DNA of 64,000 nt from Marinomonas foliarum. Lineage in GTDB: Bacteria; Pseudomonadota; Gammaproteobacteria; Pseudomonadales; Marinomonadaceae. The position numbers and the translations under genes were made by a program. Shown here one piece after another: positions 1-9,300 of this stretch; the first letter of the stretch is position 1, and every line of letters begins with the position of its first letter. The DNA is taken from NCBI RefSeq assembly GCF_003337275.1, contig NZ_QPJQ01000002.1, forward strand, positions 62,001 through 126,000. Reading direction: 5' to 3'. A model generated the notes under the pieces. The model saw nothing but the letters and a program-made list of their open reading frames with translations, made no database searches and had not been told where the DNA came from.

Positions 1-841
1 GCAGCTAAATTACGAAGATGTTGAGTTTCTAGATGCTAAAACTGTTGCCGATAAATTGGGTACAGATCGTTATCATGGTGGCGAATGGTATAAGGAGGGT
101 GCGCATATTCACCCGCTTAACTTTGCGCTTGGGTTAGCGAAAGCGGCGGAAGAATACGGTGCTGAGTTGTACGATCATTCCGCGGTATTGGAATACACAG
201 ATGGCAAGCAACCTGAGGTTATGACGGCCAAAGGTCGTGTTCGTTGCCGTTATTTGTTATTTGCGTGTAATGGCTACCTTGGGCACTTAAATGGCCCAGC
301 AGCACGAAAAATCATGCCAATTAATAATTTTATTATTGCAACAGAGCCACTACCAGAAAGCGTTGCCAATCGAATTAACCCAGATCGCATTGCTGTAGCT
401 GATTCGAAATTTGTTGTGAACTATTACCGTCTATCAAAAGACAGGAGAATGTTGTGGGGGGGCGGTGAAAATTACAGTCAGCGTTTTCCAAAGGATATTG
501 CAGGGTTTGTTAAAAAACACATGTTAGAAACCTACCCTGAGTTAGGCGATTATCGCATCGATTATGCCTGGGGCGGAACGTTGGCGATTACGCTGAATCG
601 AATGCCGCATATTGCGCGCCAGCAAGAAAATATTTTTGTTGCTCATGGTTATTCAGGTCACGGAGTAGCGATGGCGACATATGCTGGTGCGATTTTCGCC
701 AAAGCCGTGCAAGGTTCGTTAGAAAAAATGGATGCATTTGAAAGGCTTCCTATGCGTGATTTTCCAGGTGGTACTTTACTTCGTTGGCCTGGTTTAGTTA
801 CTGGGATGTTGTATTACTCAATGTTAGATCGTTTGCCCTAA
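1..841 (+). CDS. FAD-dependent amine oxidoreductase, 3' part (PuuB-like)
   Basis: The reading frame is open from base 2, so the gene begins upstream of the window; about 279 C-terminal residues are visible. The family (DAO, glycine-oxidase fold; gamma-glutamylputrescine oxidase PuuB type) oxidises an amine to an aldehyde using FAD. The N-terminal Rossmann FAD motif is cut off. Seen here are the substrate-domain region (GGGENYSQRFP) and the C-terminal FAD-contact stretch GYSGHGVAMATYAG near the end. A glutamine-synthetase-like ligase, a polyamine-type ABC importer and an amidotransferase lie within 9 kb, which supports the gamma-glutamyl-polyamine assignment. The exact substrate is inferred from context only; another N-substituted amine is possible. 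Confidence 0.8.
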   Translation, partial: QLNYEDVEFLDAKTVADKLGTDRYHGGEWYKEGAHIHPLNFALGLAKAAEEYGAELYDHSAVLEYTDGKQPEVMTAKGRVRCRYLLFACNGYLGHLNGPAARKIMPINNFIIATEPLPESVANRINPDRIAVADSKFVVNYYRLSKDRRMLWGGGENYSQRFPKDIAGFVKKHMLETYPELGDYRIDYAWGGTLAITLNRMPHIARQQENIFVAHGYSGHGVAMATYAGAIFAKAVQGSLEKMDAFERLPMRDFPGGTLLRWPGLVTGMLYYSMLDRLP

Positions 842-945
842 TATGACGAATGGCTAGTGATGGGTATGTTTAGTGTTCATTGGTATGTGTATAATTTAAT
901 CACTTTATTTGATGTACTCTGTATATAAGGAAGCCAATTTTTATT

Positions 946-1605
946 ATGGCAAACCCCCCTACGACAATGAAAACCATGCAATCTGTTTCGCCTCGTAGCG
1001 AGCCAGTACAGTCTCGTTCCATTAAACGCGCACAGCAAATTTTAGACGTGACTAGCGAGTTGCTGGAAACCGTAGGTTTGAATGATCTGAATACGGCTAT
1101 TATTGCAAAAGAAGTCGGTATTTCTGTGGGATCTTTGTACCACTATTTTCCGAATAAACACGCCATTCTCTATGCCATGGGTAAGTCTTGGCTGGACAGT
1201 ATTGAAGAAGTACTAAAAGACATTCAAGAGTGGCATTTGGAAGAGATGACGCTGCCCTACTTTATTGAGCAAGTTGTAGACATTAATTTGCGAACTTATC
1301 GTCAGCAGCGTGCGGTATTACGCCTAGTACAGGCTATGTTTTCAGTGCAAGAATTGCGTGAATTAGATGAGCGCCATGATGATATGGTAATTTCTCAAAT
1401 GGCCAAGGTTTTTAAACGGTTAGGGCTGAAAAAGCACATTCGTGAGCGAGAACGTATCGCGCGTCTATACCTAGAGGTAACGCACAGTACGTACCTGGTT
1501 GTGGTAAACCAAAATGAACGCCGTGCAGCCCGCACGCTTGATGATTTGAAACTGATGTTAACAAGCGTATTAGAACGACATCTAAATGAGCCTGAATCTG
1601 AATAG
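946..1605 (+). CDS. TetR/AcrR family transcriptional regulator
   Basis: This 219-residue protein has an N-terminal TetR helix-turn-helix at about residues 25-75, with the recognition region EVGISVGSLYHYFPNKHAIL, and a helical ligand-binding C-terminal domain with no recognisable pocket motif. An AAGGAAG ribosome site precedes the ATG. It lies 104 bases after the FAD oxidoreductase on the same strand and converges on a LuxR-type gene. It may control the neighbouring amine genes or itself; no clear operator was found. The family call is firm, the role is inferred. Confidence 0.85.
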   Translation: MANPPTTMKTMQSVSPRSEPVQSRSIKRAQQILDVTSELLETVGLNDLNTAIIAKEVGISVGSLYHYFPNKHAILYAMGKSWLDSIEEVLKDIQEWHLEEMTLPYFIEQVVDINLRTYRQQRAVLRLVQAMFSVQELRELDERHDDMVISQMAKVFKRLGLKKHIRERERIARLYLEVTHSTYLVVVNQNERRAARTLDDLKLMLTSVLERHLNEPESE

Positions 1606-1629
1606 TCGTTCTGTGCGCAGCTTTTCATA

Positions 1630-2448
1630 TTAACCCTTTTCTCTGTCTAGTGAGTCTAGGTGGCTGAGGAACAAGGTAAAAATTTCCGACTGTGTTGATG
1701 TGTCTAAACGTGCGTGGATATTTTTACGGTGTACCTTTACTGTACCGGCACTGATGCCTAGCTCGTTGGCGATGGATTTTGACGAGTGACCTTTCAGCAG
1801 CAAGCCTAAAATTTCTTGCTCGCGGTTGGTTAACACGCCATGAGCAAAGGTTTTTAGCGCGTATTTTAATGGTCCTGAACGGGATTCTTTTTCGACGAAC
1901 TCCCCTGCTTGCGTTAGCCAAAACTGACGAATCAAGGCTTCTAGCATCGGAAAAACGCTTTTCAAGTTATTAAATTCTGTTCGACGAATGGACCCAATTG
2001 CTTTCTGACGCCCCAACGAAACTGCACAAGTCGTGGTTGCATCTAATTCCACCAAAATATTAATTTCATCGACTAAGTCAAAGTTGCGATAACAAGTTTG
2101 GTAGTACTCTGTATCTTCGAATGAATCGGGTGACATATCGACCAAACGATAAACCCCCGGCGTGATGCCTTGCTGAATGGCGTTAAACAAGGGGTCTAAT
2201 AAATAAGCCTTGTTTAAATACATCCGTAGGGTGTGGCTTTGCTCACTCGGGTCACTTGGATGAATCAGCAGTGGTTTAAGCGCTTTTTTGTAGGTTACGA
2301 TAATGATGGTGTCGAAATAGCAAATGTTGCTAAGAACCCCCTCTAACGCAATGGGAAAGCTAGGGACCCGAATATGATTGGTGAGAGCTCCTAGGTCTTT
2401 CATTAATTCGGGTAATGATAATTGCCCTCTTAGAGTACTTTTCTGCAT
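1630..2448 (-). CDS. LuxR-type HTH transcriptional regulator
   Basis: This 272-residue protein carries a LuxR/FixJ-type DNA-binding domain at about residues 203-255 (LTNREQEIL ... AGTVKVHRKNIHARL). The N-terminal 200 residues are not a response-regulator receiver (no phospho-acceptor pattern) and do not obviously match the acyl-homoserine-lactone domain, so this is probably a ligand-sensing LuxR of unknown signal. It is divergent from the glutamine-synthetase-like gene at 3007 across a long intergenic region, which makes it a candidate activator of the polyamine block. Confidence 0.82.
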   Translation of the reverse strand: MQKSTLRGQLSLPELMKDLGALTNHIRVPSFPIALEGVLSNICYFDTIIIVTYKKALKPLLIHPSDPSEQSHTLRMYLNKAYLLDPLFNAIQQGITPGVYRLVDMSPDSFEDTEYYQTCYRNFDLVDEINILVELDATTTCAVSLGRQKAIGSIRRTEFNNLKSVFPMLEALIRQFWLTQAGEFVEKESRSGPLKYALKTFAHGVLTNREQEILGLLLKGHSSKSIANELGISAGTVKVHRKNIHARLDTSTQSEIFTLFLSHLDSLDREKG

Positions 2449-3006
2449 TATTTTAAATCCTTCGTCATGTATCTCTTGTGTGAGAAAACGTCATTAGTGC
2501 GCCCTTCTCAAATGACAATGATAAATACACAAACTACTGGCTATTATAAATGAGTCTATTTAATTAAGCTTAAGTCGACTTTTTAATCGGTTTTGCTTTC
2601 TTTCCTAAAATTGATCTGCTTCTGCAAAATATCCATCGACTTTCTCATGATTTCTGTAGTAAAAATGAAGACATAACCTGAATGATTTTTCGGCTTATGA
2701 TACTAGAAAGCTATGTCCTCAAACACATTAAGATGATTCTTTATTAATACATATCAGTAAAGTAGCTGAATGTGAAGAAAAGCAGTCAACTTTTAAAGCG
2801 TGATTTATATACAAGTGGTTCCATCTTTGCATATACCCACTCGGGGATAGTTACTCGCATCATTTGCTCAGGTTAAGGTGATTTATATCGGAAGAATTTG
2901 ACTTAAATCGTGTGTAAGCAATATGAAAATCGAATTAAAACTCGATTATCATTTTAGAGAGCACAACTTCTTCTGCAGTAAGGCTAATTTCATAAGAGAA
3001 CATTCT
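2449..3006. other. Long AT-rich divergent promoter region
   Basis: About 560 bases separate the LuxR-type regulator from the preferred start of the glutamine-synthetase-like gene. I see no RNA gene, repeat or convincing operator palindrome. The last 84 bases are open in the ligase frame and could encode an N-terminal extension from an ATG at 2923, but that ATG has no good ribosome site. The length leaves room for regulation by the flanking LuxR and TetR proteins. Confidence 0.5.
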
Positions 3007-4341
3007 ATGTCTGATATGTACGAAGGGAACAACGAATTTGATCTGTTCATCACAGATTTAAACGGCAACTTACGTGGTAAGCGAATGCCCTCTAGCGGTT
3101 TGAAAAGCGTTATGACGCAAGGGGTAAAGCTTCCTCAATCAGTGATTGGATTTGACCATTGGGGTGACGACGTTCTCGATAATGGCATGGTCTTCGAGAC
3201 GGGTGATAGCGACGGAGTGTGTTTTCCAGTCCACCCTGAACCTATTTCTGTACCGTGGGCGGAATCGGCTCGTGATCAAATTTTGGCGATGATGTACAAC
3301 ATGGATGGCACGCCATTTTATCCAGACCCTCGTCAAATACTGACGCGCATTGTTAAGCGCTTCAAGGACCTTGGCTACACACCTGTAGTGGCAACGGAGT
3401 TAGAATTTTACTTATTAGACGGACAGTCAGAAGCCAAGCGCCAGCCTTCTCCTCCTATTATCGTAGAAGGCAACGGTGTGCGTTTGAACAAAACTGACTG
3501 TTATTCCATCGAAGAAATGGATGGCTTAGAAGGCTTCTTTGCGGAAGTCCGCCGGGCGTGTGAGATTCAAGGTATTCCTGCAGACACTATTATTTCCGAA
3601 TTAGGGCCAGGTCAATTCGAAATCAACATGAAGCATAGCAATGACGCTGTGTTAGCCGCTGATCATGCGATTATGTTTAAACGTTTGATTAAAGGAGTTG
3701 CTCGCCAACATGACTTTGGTGCGACTTTCATGGCGAAACCCTACGCAGATAAGAGCGGCAATGGCTTTCACGTCCACTTTAGTTTGCTGGATGAGCAAGG
3801 TAATAACGTATTTAATAACGGCACAGACGAAGGCTCGGGTTTATTGCAACAAGCGGTTGCTGGGTTATTGAACCATATGTCTGATTCTATGCTTGTATTT
3901 GCGCCGCATATGAACTCTTATCGCCGTTTTCAAAATGGGGCACATGCACCGACATTTGCAAGTTGGGGCTATGAAAACCGCACTGTAGCAGTGCGTATCC
4001 CAGAAAGTGACAACATAGCTCGTCGTATTGAGCATCGTGTGGCTGGCGCGGACGCGAATCCTTATTTAGTATTAGCGGCGGTGTTGGGCGCTGCGTTGCA
4101 TGGTATTGAAACAAAAATGTCTCCGCCACAGCCGATTGAAGGCGATGCTTATGCAATGTCGGAACGTTTTGAACCGCTACCGAATCGTTGGGAATTAGCC
4201 ACTGAATCTTTTGCAGACAGCGCGTTCTTAACTGAGTATTTAGGAAGCGAATTTGTTCGTGTGTATGGCGCGGCAAAAGAACAAGAACAACAAAAAATAC
4301 ATGGTCGTATTTCCAACGTGGAATATGAAGCCTATTTGTAA
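3007..4341 (+). CDS. Glutamine synthetase family ligase (gamma-glutamylputrescine synthetase-like)
   Basis: From the ATG at 3007 the protein has 444 residues, the usual length for PuuA-type ligases, which join glutamate to an amine using ATP. Family features include the GNGFHVHFSL strand of the catalytic domain, the FMAKPY segment and the ENRTVAVRIP segment near the C-terminus. An upstream in-frame ATG (2923) would add 28 residues that do not look like the family, and 3007 is preceded by a purine-rich AAGAGAA, so 3007 is preferred. The following genes encode a polyamine-type importer. Biosynthetic GlnA is unlikely given length and context; a ligase for another amine such as ethanolamine is possible. 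Confidence 0.82.
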   Translation: MSDMYEGNNEFDLFITDLNGNLRGKRMPSSGLKSVMTQGVKLPQSVIGFDHWGDDVLDNGMVFETGDSDGVCFPVHPEPISVPWAESARDQILAMMYNMDGTPFYPDPRQILTRIVKRFKDLGYTPVVATELEFYLLDGQSEAKRQPSPPIIVEGNGVRLNKTDCYSIEEMDGLEGFFAEVRRACEIQGIPADTIISELGPGQFEINMKHSNDAVLAADHAIMFKRLIKGVARQHDFGATFMAKPYADKSGNGFHVHFSLLDEQGNNVFNNGTDEGSGLLQQAVAGLLNHMSDSMLVFAPHMNSYRRFQNGAHAPTFASWGYENRTVAVRIPESDNIARRIEHRVAGADANPYLVLAAVLGAALHGIETKMSPPQPIEGDAYAMSERFEPLPNRWELATESFADSAFLTEYLGSEFVRVYGAAKEQEQQKIHGRISNVEYEAYL

Positions 4342-4456
4342 GAGCACAGCTCAGAGTTACATTAGAAAATAGAGCCCATCAGAGGCTTTAATATGAAAAC
4401 AACATCACAACAGGAACCAGCTGATGTCACGTTGGCTGTAAATTGGAGAATTCCAC

Positions 4457-5548
4457 ATGAAACGCAATGTATTGAGTATATTGGTCGCTGGTGCAGCATC
4501 TACTTTTGCAGCTAGTAGCTACGCTGAAGGTGTTTTAAACGTATATAACTGGTCGGATTACATGGCACCGGGTGCTTTGGAGCAGTTCTCGAAAGAAACC
4601 GGCATCAAAGTGAATTACGACGTTTATGACAGTAACGAAGTGTTGGAAGCAAAACTCATGGCGGGTGGCTCTGGCTACGATGTGGTTATGCCATCTAATT
4701 CTTTCTTTGAGCGTCAGGTTAAAGCGGGCGTGTATCAAGCTATCGACAAAAGCAAGTTGAGCAATTACGGCAATTTGGATCAAACATTGGCAAAGCAAAT
4801 CGAAAAGCACGATGCGGGTAATGTCCATAACATTCCTTATGCTTGGGGTACGATCGGCATTGGCTATAACACCAAAATGATTGAAGAGCGCTTGGGTACG
4901 GCTGATATTGATTCTTGGGATATTTTATTTAATCCAAGTATTGCGGCTAAGTTGAACGATTGTGGCATTGCCGTGTTGGATTCTCCTGCAGAAGTTATGT
5001 CGGTTGTTAATAATTACCGTGGCGTAGATCCAAACTCGGAAGACAAAGATGAGTTAACTGAATCAGCAAAACTAATGTCAGAGGCCCAGGACAACGTTCG
5101 TTATTTCCACTCCAGCAAATACATATCAGACTTAGCCAACGGCGACGTGTGTGTAGCGATTGGCTACAACGGTGACATATTACAGTCGCAAAGCCGAGCA
5201 GAAGAAGCCGATCAAGGCGTCGATATTAAGTTTGTGATTCCAAAAGAAGGCACCTTGGTGTGGTTTGATTTGATGGCTGTGCCTGCAGATGCTCCTCACC
5301 CAGAAGCTGCGCACAAATTTATCGATTTCATCCTTAAAAAGGATATAGCAGCGGCTATTTCGAATTATGTTTTCTATGCAGTACCAAATACGGCCGCGGT
5401 TCCTCTTCTAGACGACGAAGTGGCCACCAACAAAGGTGTCTACCCAACTCAGGAAGTCAAAGAGAAACTGTTCGTGCAAGTAGCTCATACTGCACGCTTC
5501 GATCGTCTCTTGACGCGCGCTTGGACTAACATCAAAACTGGGCGCTAA
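4457..5548 (+). CDS. Periplasmic polyamine-binding protein (PotF/PotD-like)
   Basis: This 363-residue protein has a Sec signal peptide (MKRNVLSILVAGAASTFAAS, cleavage near SYA-EG). The mature start GVLNVYNWSDYMAPG is the hallmark of PotF/PotD extracytoplasmic polyamine receptors. Length matches PotF (about 370). It would bind putrescine or a related polyamine and deliver it to the PotGHI-like transporter encoded next. It lies 115 bases after the ligase and is followed by a hairpin before the ATPase gene. Confidence 0.9.
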   Translation: MKRNVLSILVAGAASTFAASSYAEGVLNVYNWSDYMAPGALEQFSKETGIKVNYDVYDSNEVLEAKLMAGGSGYDVVMPSNSFFERQVKAGVYQAIDKSKLSNYGNLDQTLAKQIEKHDAGNVHNIPYAWGTIGIGYNTKMIEERLGTADIDSWDILFNPSIAAKLNDCGIAVLDSPAEVMSVVNNYRGVDPNSEDKDELTESAKLMSEAQDNVRYFHSSKYISDLANGDVCVAIGYNGDILQSQSRAEEADQGVDIKFVIPKEGTLVWFDLMAVPADAPHPEAAHKFIDFILKKDIAAAISNYVFYAVPNTAAVPLLDDEVATNKGVYPTQEVKEKLFVQVAHTARFDRLLTRAWTNIKTGR

Positions 5549-5565
5549 GCAGCCATCTGTACGTG

Positions 5566-5594
5566 AGTGACGCCATTACGGCGTCACTTTTCTT
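5566..5594 (+). terminator. Hairpin between binding-protein and ATPase genes
   Basis: A perfect 9-bp inverted repeat (AGTGACGCC / GGCGTCACT, loop ATTAC) is followed by TTTTCTT. It lies 17 bases after the stop codon of the polyamine-binding protein. It is best read as a partial terminator or 3'-end stabiliser that raises binding-protein mRNA over the membrane components. Confidence 0.7.
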
Positions 5595-5624
5595 GAATAC
5601 TTATCATGCTGACTGGTGTGTTTT

Positions 5625-6779
5625 ATGTCTGTGTCTTCTGTTTCTCCCATCGTTACTACTCAAACGATGCCAACTTGGCGTCAAAAAGACGCTGAGCCTT
5701 TTGTTCGCATTGAGCAAATCAATAAAACGTTCGGAGACTTCACTGCTGTGAATAATGTTTCTCTGGATATTTATAAAAATGAACTCTTCTGTCTGTTGGG
5801 TGGGTCGGGGTCGGGTAAAAGTACGTTATTGCGCATGTTAGCGGGTTTTGAATCTCCTACGTCGGGTAGCATCATCATTGACGGTGTGGACATGTCGAAT
5901 GTTCCGCCATGGGAGCGCCCAGTTAATATGATGTTCCAGTCTTATGCTTTGTTCCCGCATTTGACCGTCGAAGCAAACGTAGCATTTGGTTTAAAACGTG
6001 AAGGTTTGCCAAGCCGTGAAGTAAAACAGCGTGTGGCCGATATTTTGGAAATGGTCCAGATGGGTCATCTTGCTCGCCGTAAACCACATATGTTATCTGG
6101 TGGTCAGCGTCAGCGTGTAGCGTTAGCGCGTTCTTTGGTGAAACGTCCCAAATTGCTTTTGTTAGACGAGCCTTTGGGCGCGTTAGACAAAAAACTGCGC
6201 GAAGAAACACAATTCGAATTGATGCGATTACAAGATGAACTTGGTATCACCTTTGTAGTGGTAACACATGACCAAGAAGAAGCGATGACGCTAGCAACGC
6301 GCATTGGTGTGATGAATAATGGTGAAATTGTCCAAACCGCCGAACCTCACGAAGTGTACGAATACCCAAATAATCGTTTTGTTGCTGAGTTCATTGGTAA
6401 CGTGAATTTGTTTAGGGGCACTGTGGTGTCGGATGAGCGTGACAGTGCGGCGATTCAATGTGATGACACCAATGGCCTTATCGCTTTGGATCACGGCATC
6501 AGTTGCGCGCCTAATCAATTGGTAAATGTAGCCATTCGACCTGAAAAAATGCGTATAGCGCGCGAGCCATCCAGTGCGCAAAATAACTCCGCAGAAGGGG
6601 TAATTACGGAAGTGGCGTACATGGGGAGCCAGTCTATCTACAAAGTGCGTTTGCTGTCAGGTAAAGAAGTTCGTATCACACAACCCAATTCCCACCGAGA
6701 TACCGGTGAGCGTCTAACATGGGATGATCATGTATACCTTTCTTGGGATGCTGACAGCAGCGTGGTACTAACATCATGA
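5625..6779 (+). CDS. Polyamine ABC transporter ATP-binding protein (PotG-like)
   Basis: From ATG 5625 the protein has 384 residues. It contains Walker A GGSGSGKST at about residues 59-67, the Q-loop, the ABC signature LSGGQRQRVALARSL near 158, Walker B LLLLDEPLGALD near 178, the switch histidine in VVTHDQEEAMTLA, and a C-terminal TOBE-type domain. It energises the PotF-like/PotH-like/PotI-like importer. It overlaps the next gene by 4 bases (ATGA). An in-frame GTG at 5616 is possible but the ATG is preferred. PotG and PotA are not separable by motif; the order F-G-H-I favours PotG. Confidence 0.88.
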   Translation: MSVSSVSPIVTTQTMPTWRQKDAEPFVRIEQINKTFGDFTAVNNVSLDIYKNELFCLLGGSGSGKSTLLRMLAGFESPTSGSIIIDGVDMSNVPPWERPVNMMFQSYALFPHLTVEANVAFGLKREGLPSREVKQRVADILEMVQMGHLARRKPHMLSGGQRQRVALARSLVKRPKLLLLDEPLGALDKKLREETQFELMRLQDELGITFVVVTHDQEEAMTLATRIGVMNNGEIVQTAEPHEVYEYPNNRFVAEFIGNVNLFRGTVVSDERDSAAIQCDDTNGLIALDHGISCAPNQLVNVAIRPEKMRIAREPSSAQNNSAEGVITEVAYMGSQSIYKVRLLSGKEVRITQPNSHRDTGERLTWDDHVYLSWDADSSVVLTS

Positions 6780-7708
6780 TAAACGCATCTACCAATACAA
6801 CACAGCTGACGCTGTTGCAGCGTTTGCAAACAATTCGCTTGGGGCGCTGGTTTGTCATTCTAATGCCAATGTTGTGGTTGGCGGCGTTCTTCTTTATCCC
6901 TTTTCTGGTGGTGTTTAAAATATCGCTTTCGGAGGCAATGATTGCGGTGCCTCCCTATTCTCCTTTATTGGAATGGGATCCAAACAACGCCTACGCGACG
7001 TTAAAAGTCACCTTTGGCAATTATTTGTTTTTGTTTGAATCACGTTTTTACTTAGACGCCTATTTAAGCTCTTTGCGCATTGCTGCAGTGTCGACTTTTT
7101 TCACTTTAATTATTGGCTTTCCGATTGCTTACCTTATCGCTCGTAGTGGTTCGATGGCACGTACAATATTGTTATCCTTGGTTATTTTGCCTTTCTGGAC
7201 GTCATTTTTATTGCGCGTTTATGCTTGGATGTCGCTGTTGAAAAAAAATGGTTTGGTCAACGACACTTTGATGTCTTTAGGCTTGATTGATCAGCCATTG
7301 CAAATCTTACAAACGGATGTGGCTGTGTATATTGGCATTGTTTACACCTATCTGCCGTTTATGATTCTGCCGCTTTATACCACACTAGAAAAAATGGATA
7401 TGAGCTTGATTGAAGCTGCGAAAGATCTAGGTGCTAAGCCATGGCGAGCATTTTGTTCTGTCACTTTACCATTGGCGAAACCCGGCATCATTGCTGGTTG
7501 TTTGTTGGTGTTTATTCCTGCGGTAGGTGAGTTTGTTATACCTTCGTTATTGGGTGGTTCAGACACGTTGATGATCGGTCGAGTTCTATGGGATGAATTC
7601 TTTTTAAACCGAGATTGGCCTTTAGCGTCTGCTGTGGCGATCATTATGCTGATTGTCTTGGTGGGCCCTATTATGTTTATGCGTAATGGCAACAAGGAGG
7701 CTCTGTAA
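6776..7708 (+). CDS. Polyamine ABC transporter permease (PotH-like)
   Basis: This 310-residue inner-membrane protein has about six hydrophobic segments and the permease EAA loop EAAKDLGAKPWRAFCSVTLP, which docks on the ATPase. It starts inside the stop of the ATPase gene (ATGA) and its TAA overlaps the next ATG (TAATG), so the three cytoplasmic and membrane subunits are translationally coupled. Together with the PotI-like protein it forms the translocation pore. Confidence 0.9.
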   Translation: MINASTNTTQLTLLQRLQTIRLGRWFVILMPMLWLAAFFFIPFLVVFKISLSEAMIAVPPYSPLLEWDPNNAYATLKVTFGNYLFLFESRFYLDAYLSSLRIAAVSTFFTLIIGFPIAYLIARSGSMARTILLSLVILPFWTSFLLRVYAWMSLLKKNGLVNDTLMSLGLIDQPLQILQTDVAVYIGIVYTYLPFMILPLYTTLEKMDMSLIEAAKDLGAKPWRAFCSVTLPLAKPGIIAGCLLVFIPAVGEFVIPSLLGGSDTLMIGRVLWDEFFLNRDWPLASAVAIIMLIVLVGPIMFMRNGNKEAL

Positions 7709-8517
7709 TGAAAAATCATTCTTTAGCTCTGAAGCTTAGTGCTGGCTTCGGCTTTTTGTTTTTGTACGCACCCATTGTTGCCTTGATCATTTACAGCTTT
7801 AACGAATCTAAACTGGTGACAGTATGGGGTGGGTGGTCACTCAAATGGTACGTAGAGCTGTTTCAAAATGAGCAGATTATGAACGCAGCGTGGGTGAGTT
7901 TAAAAATTGCTTTCATCAGTGCGACCTTGGCATCCATATTGGGCACGTTAGCGGGTTTTGTATTGAGTCGGATGGGTAAATTTCGAGGCAAAACCATGAT
8001 GGCGGGCTGGGTAACTGCCCCTTTGGTGATGCCAGAGGTAATTACCGGCTTGTCATTGTTGCTGTTGTTTGTGGCGATGGAAAGTATGTTTGGTTGGCCC
8101 GCCGGCCGAGGCACTACTACGATTGTCATCGCGCATACGACTTTTTGTTTGGCGTACGTCGCTGTAGTGGTTCAATCGCGCTTGTCTTCGCTGGACGAGA
8201 CTTTGGAAGAAGCCGCAATGGATTTAGGTGCTAAGCCGGTGTCGTTGTTTTTCTTGATTACCTTGCCATTGATTTCACCAGCGATATTATCGGGTTGGTT
8301 GTTGTCCTTTACGTTATCGTTGGATGATTTGGTTATTGCTAGCTTTGTTTCTGGTCCTGGTAATTCCACTTTACCTATGGTGATTTTCTCTAAAGTTCGA
8401 CTTGGCGTTACGCCAGAGATAAATGCGCTAGCCACATTGATGATATTGGTGGTTTCTGTTGCCGTGATTGCCGCTATTTTTATCATGCGCCGTCAAAACC
8501 GATTCCAAAACCCTTAA
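7708..8517 (+). CDS. Polyamine ABC transporter permease (PotI-like)
   Basis: This 269-residue second permease has six predicted membrane segments and the EAA loop EAAMDLGAKPVSLFFLITLP. Its size, and its place after the PotH-like gene with a one-base overlap, match PotI. It ends 27 bases before the amidotransferase gene, which is probably in the same operon. Confidence 0.9.
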   Translation: MKNHSLALKLSAGFGFLFLYAPIVALIIYSFNESKLVTVWGGWSLKWYVELFQNEQIMNAAWVSLKIAFISATLASILGTLAGFVLSRMGKFRGKTMMAGWVTAPLVMPEVITGLSLLLLFVAMESMFGWPAGRGTTTIVIAHTTFCLAYVAVVVQSRLSSLDETLEEAAMDLGAKPVSLFFLITLPLISPAILSGWLLSFTLSLDDLVIASFVSGPGNSTLPMVIFSKVRLGVTPEINALATLMILVVSVAVIAAIFIMRRQNRFQNP

Positions 8518-8544
8518 CCGTTGTGTTCTTGAGGTAAGTATTTA

Positions 8545-9249
8545 ATGAAGATAGGAATTCTCGCAGCGGGCATTACGCCCGATGTATTGCGCTCTAAGTA
8601 CCCTACATATGCGGAAATGTTTGCTGAGCAAATTGCCGCATTAGAGCCTGAGTTGTCATTTGAAATATTTGACGTTCGTTTGGATGAATTTCCAGACAGT
8701 ACGGATAAGTGTGATGCTTGGCTGATTACTGGTTCTAAAGCGGATGCGTATGCTGATGAGCCTTGGATTATCCGCTTGTGTGAGTTCATACGTGCAGTGG
8801 ATGCCAAAAGCCAAGTGTTGGTCGGCATTTGTTTTGGTCACCAAGTCATCGCACGAGCACTAGGTGGTCGCGTCGCTAAATTTGATGGTGGTTGGGGTGT
8901 GGGAGTTCATCATTACCAAGTTATGGATAATGTTAAGTTGCCTCTAACTCAGAAAAACATCGCTTTTTGTGCTTTTCACCAAGACCAAGTATTGGAAAAA
9001 CCAGAAAAAATGACGAGTTTTTTGAGTAGTGATTTCTGCCAGTATGCTGGGCTCATTTATGAGGATCGTATTTTGACGTTCCAAGGTCATCCTGAATTTT
9101 CAAAGGCTTATGAAAACGAATTGATCGACTTATATGATGGTGTGACATTGACTCCTGACGTCGCTGCGAAAGCGCGCCAAACGGTTGCTGATGAGTCGAT
9201 AGATAATCAGCAGCTCATGGCTTGGGTAGGACAGTTTTTAAAAGGTTAA
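8545..9249 (+). CDS. Class I glutamine amidotransferase-like hydrolase
   Basis: This 234-residue protein has the class I (triad) amidotransferase signature: nucleophile Cys96 in GICFGHQ, and His182/Glu184 in FQGHPEF. It resembles the stand-alone GMP-synthase-type GATase family rather than the C26 peptidase PuuD, which normally hydrolyses gamma-glutamyl-GABA in the Puu pathway. It sits at the end of the ligase-importer operon, 27 bases after the PotI-like gene and preceded by GAGG. I infer that it removes the gamma-glutamyl group at the end of the pathway, replacing PuuD; this is not shown by sequence alone. A general glutamine hydrolase role is the alternative. Confidence 0.8.
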   Translation: MKIGILAAGITPDVLRSKYPTYAEMFAEQIAALEPELSFEIFDVRLDEFPDSTDKCDAWLITGSKADAYADEPWIIRLCEFIRAVDAKSQVLVGICFGHQVIARALGGRVAKFDGGWGVGVHHYQVMDNVKLPLTQKNIAFCAFHQDQVLEKPEKMTSFLSSDFCQYAGLIYEDRILTFQGHPEFSKAYENELIDLYDGVTLTPDVAAKARQTVADESIDNQQLMAWVGQFLKG

Positions 9250-9257
9250 TGGGCTTT

Positions 9258-9300
9258 AAGCAACTTGTTAGCGGCTAATGGCTAATAAGTTGCTTTTGTT
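9258..9300. terminator. Bidirectional terminator between convergent genes
   Basis: A 15-bp stem (AAGCAACTTGTTAGC / GCTAATAAGTTGCTT, one G-U pair, 8-base loop) is followed by TTGTTT. It serves the amidotransferase operon on the + strand and overlaps the last codons of the convergent iron-reductase gene. Confidence 0.8.

Noticed and set aside
2923-3006. N-terminal extension of the glutamine-synthetase-like ligase
   Set aside because: The added residues do not resemble the family and the upstream ATG lacks a ribosome site.
4393-4456. Small open frame between the ligase and the polyamine-binding protein
   Set aside because: It runs into the binding-protein signal peptide in another frame and has no ribosome site.
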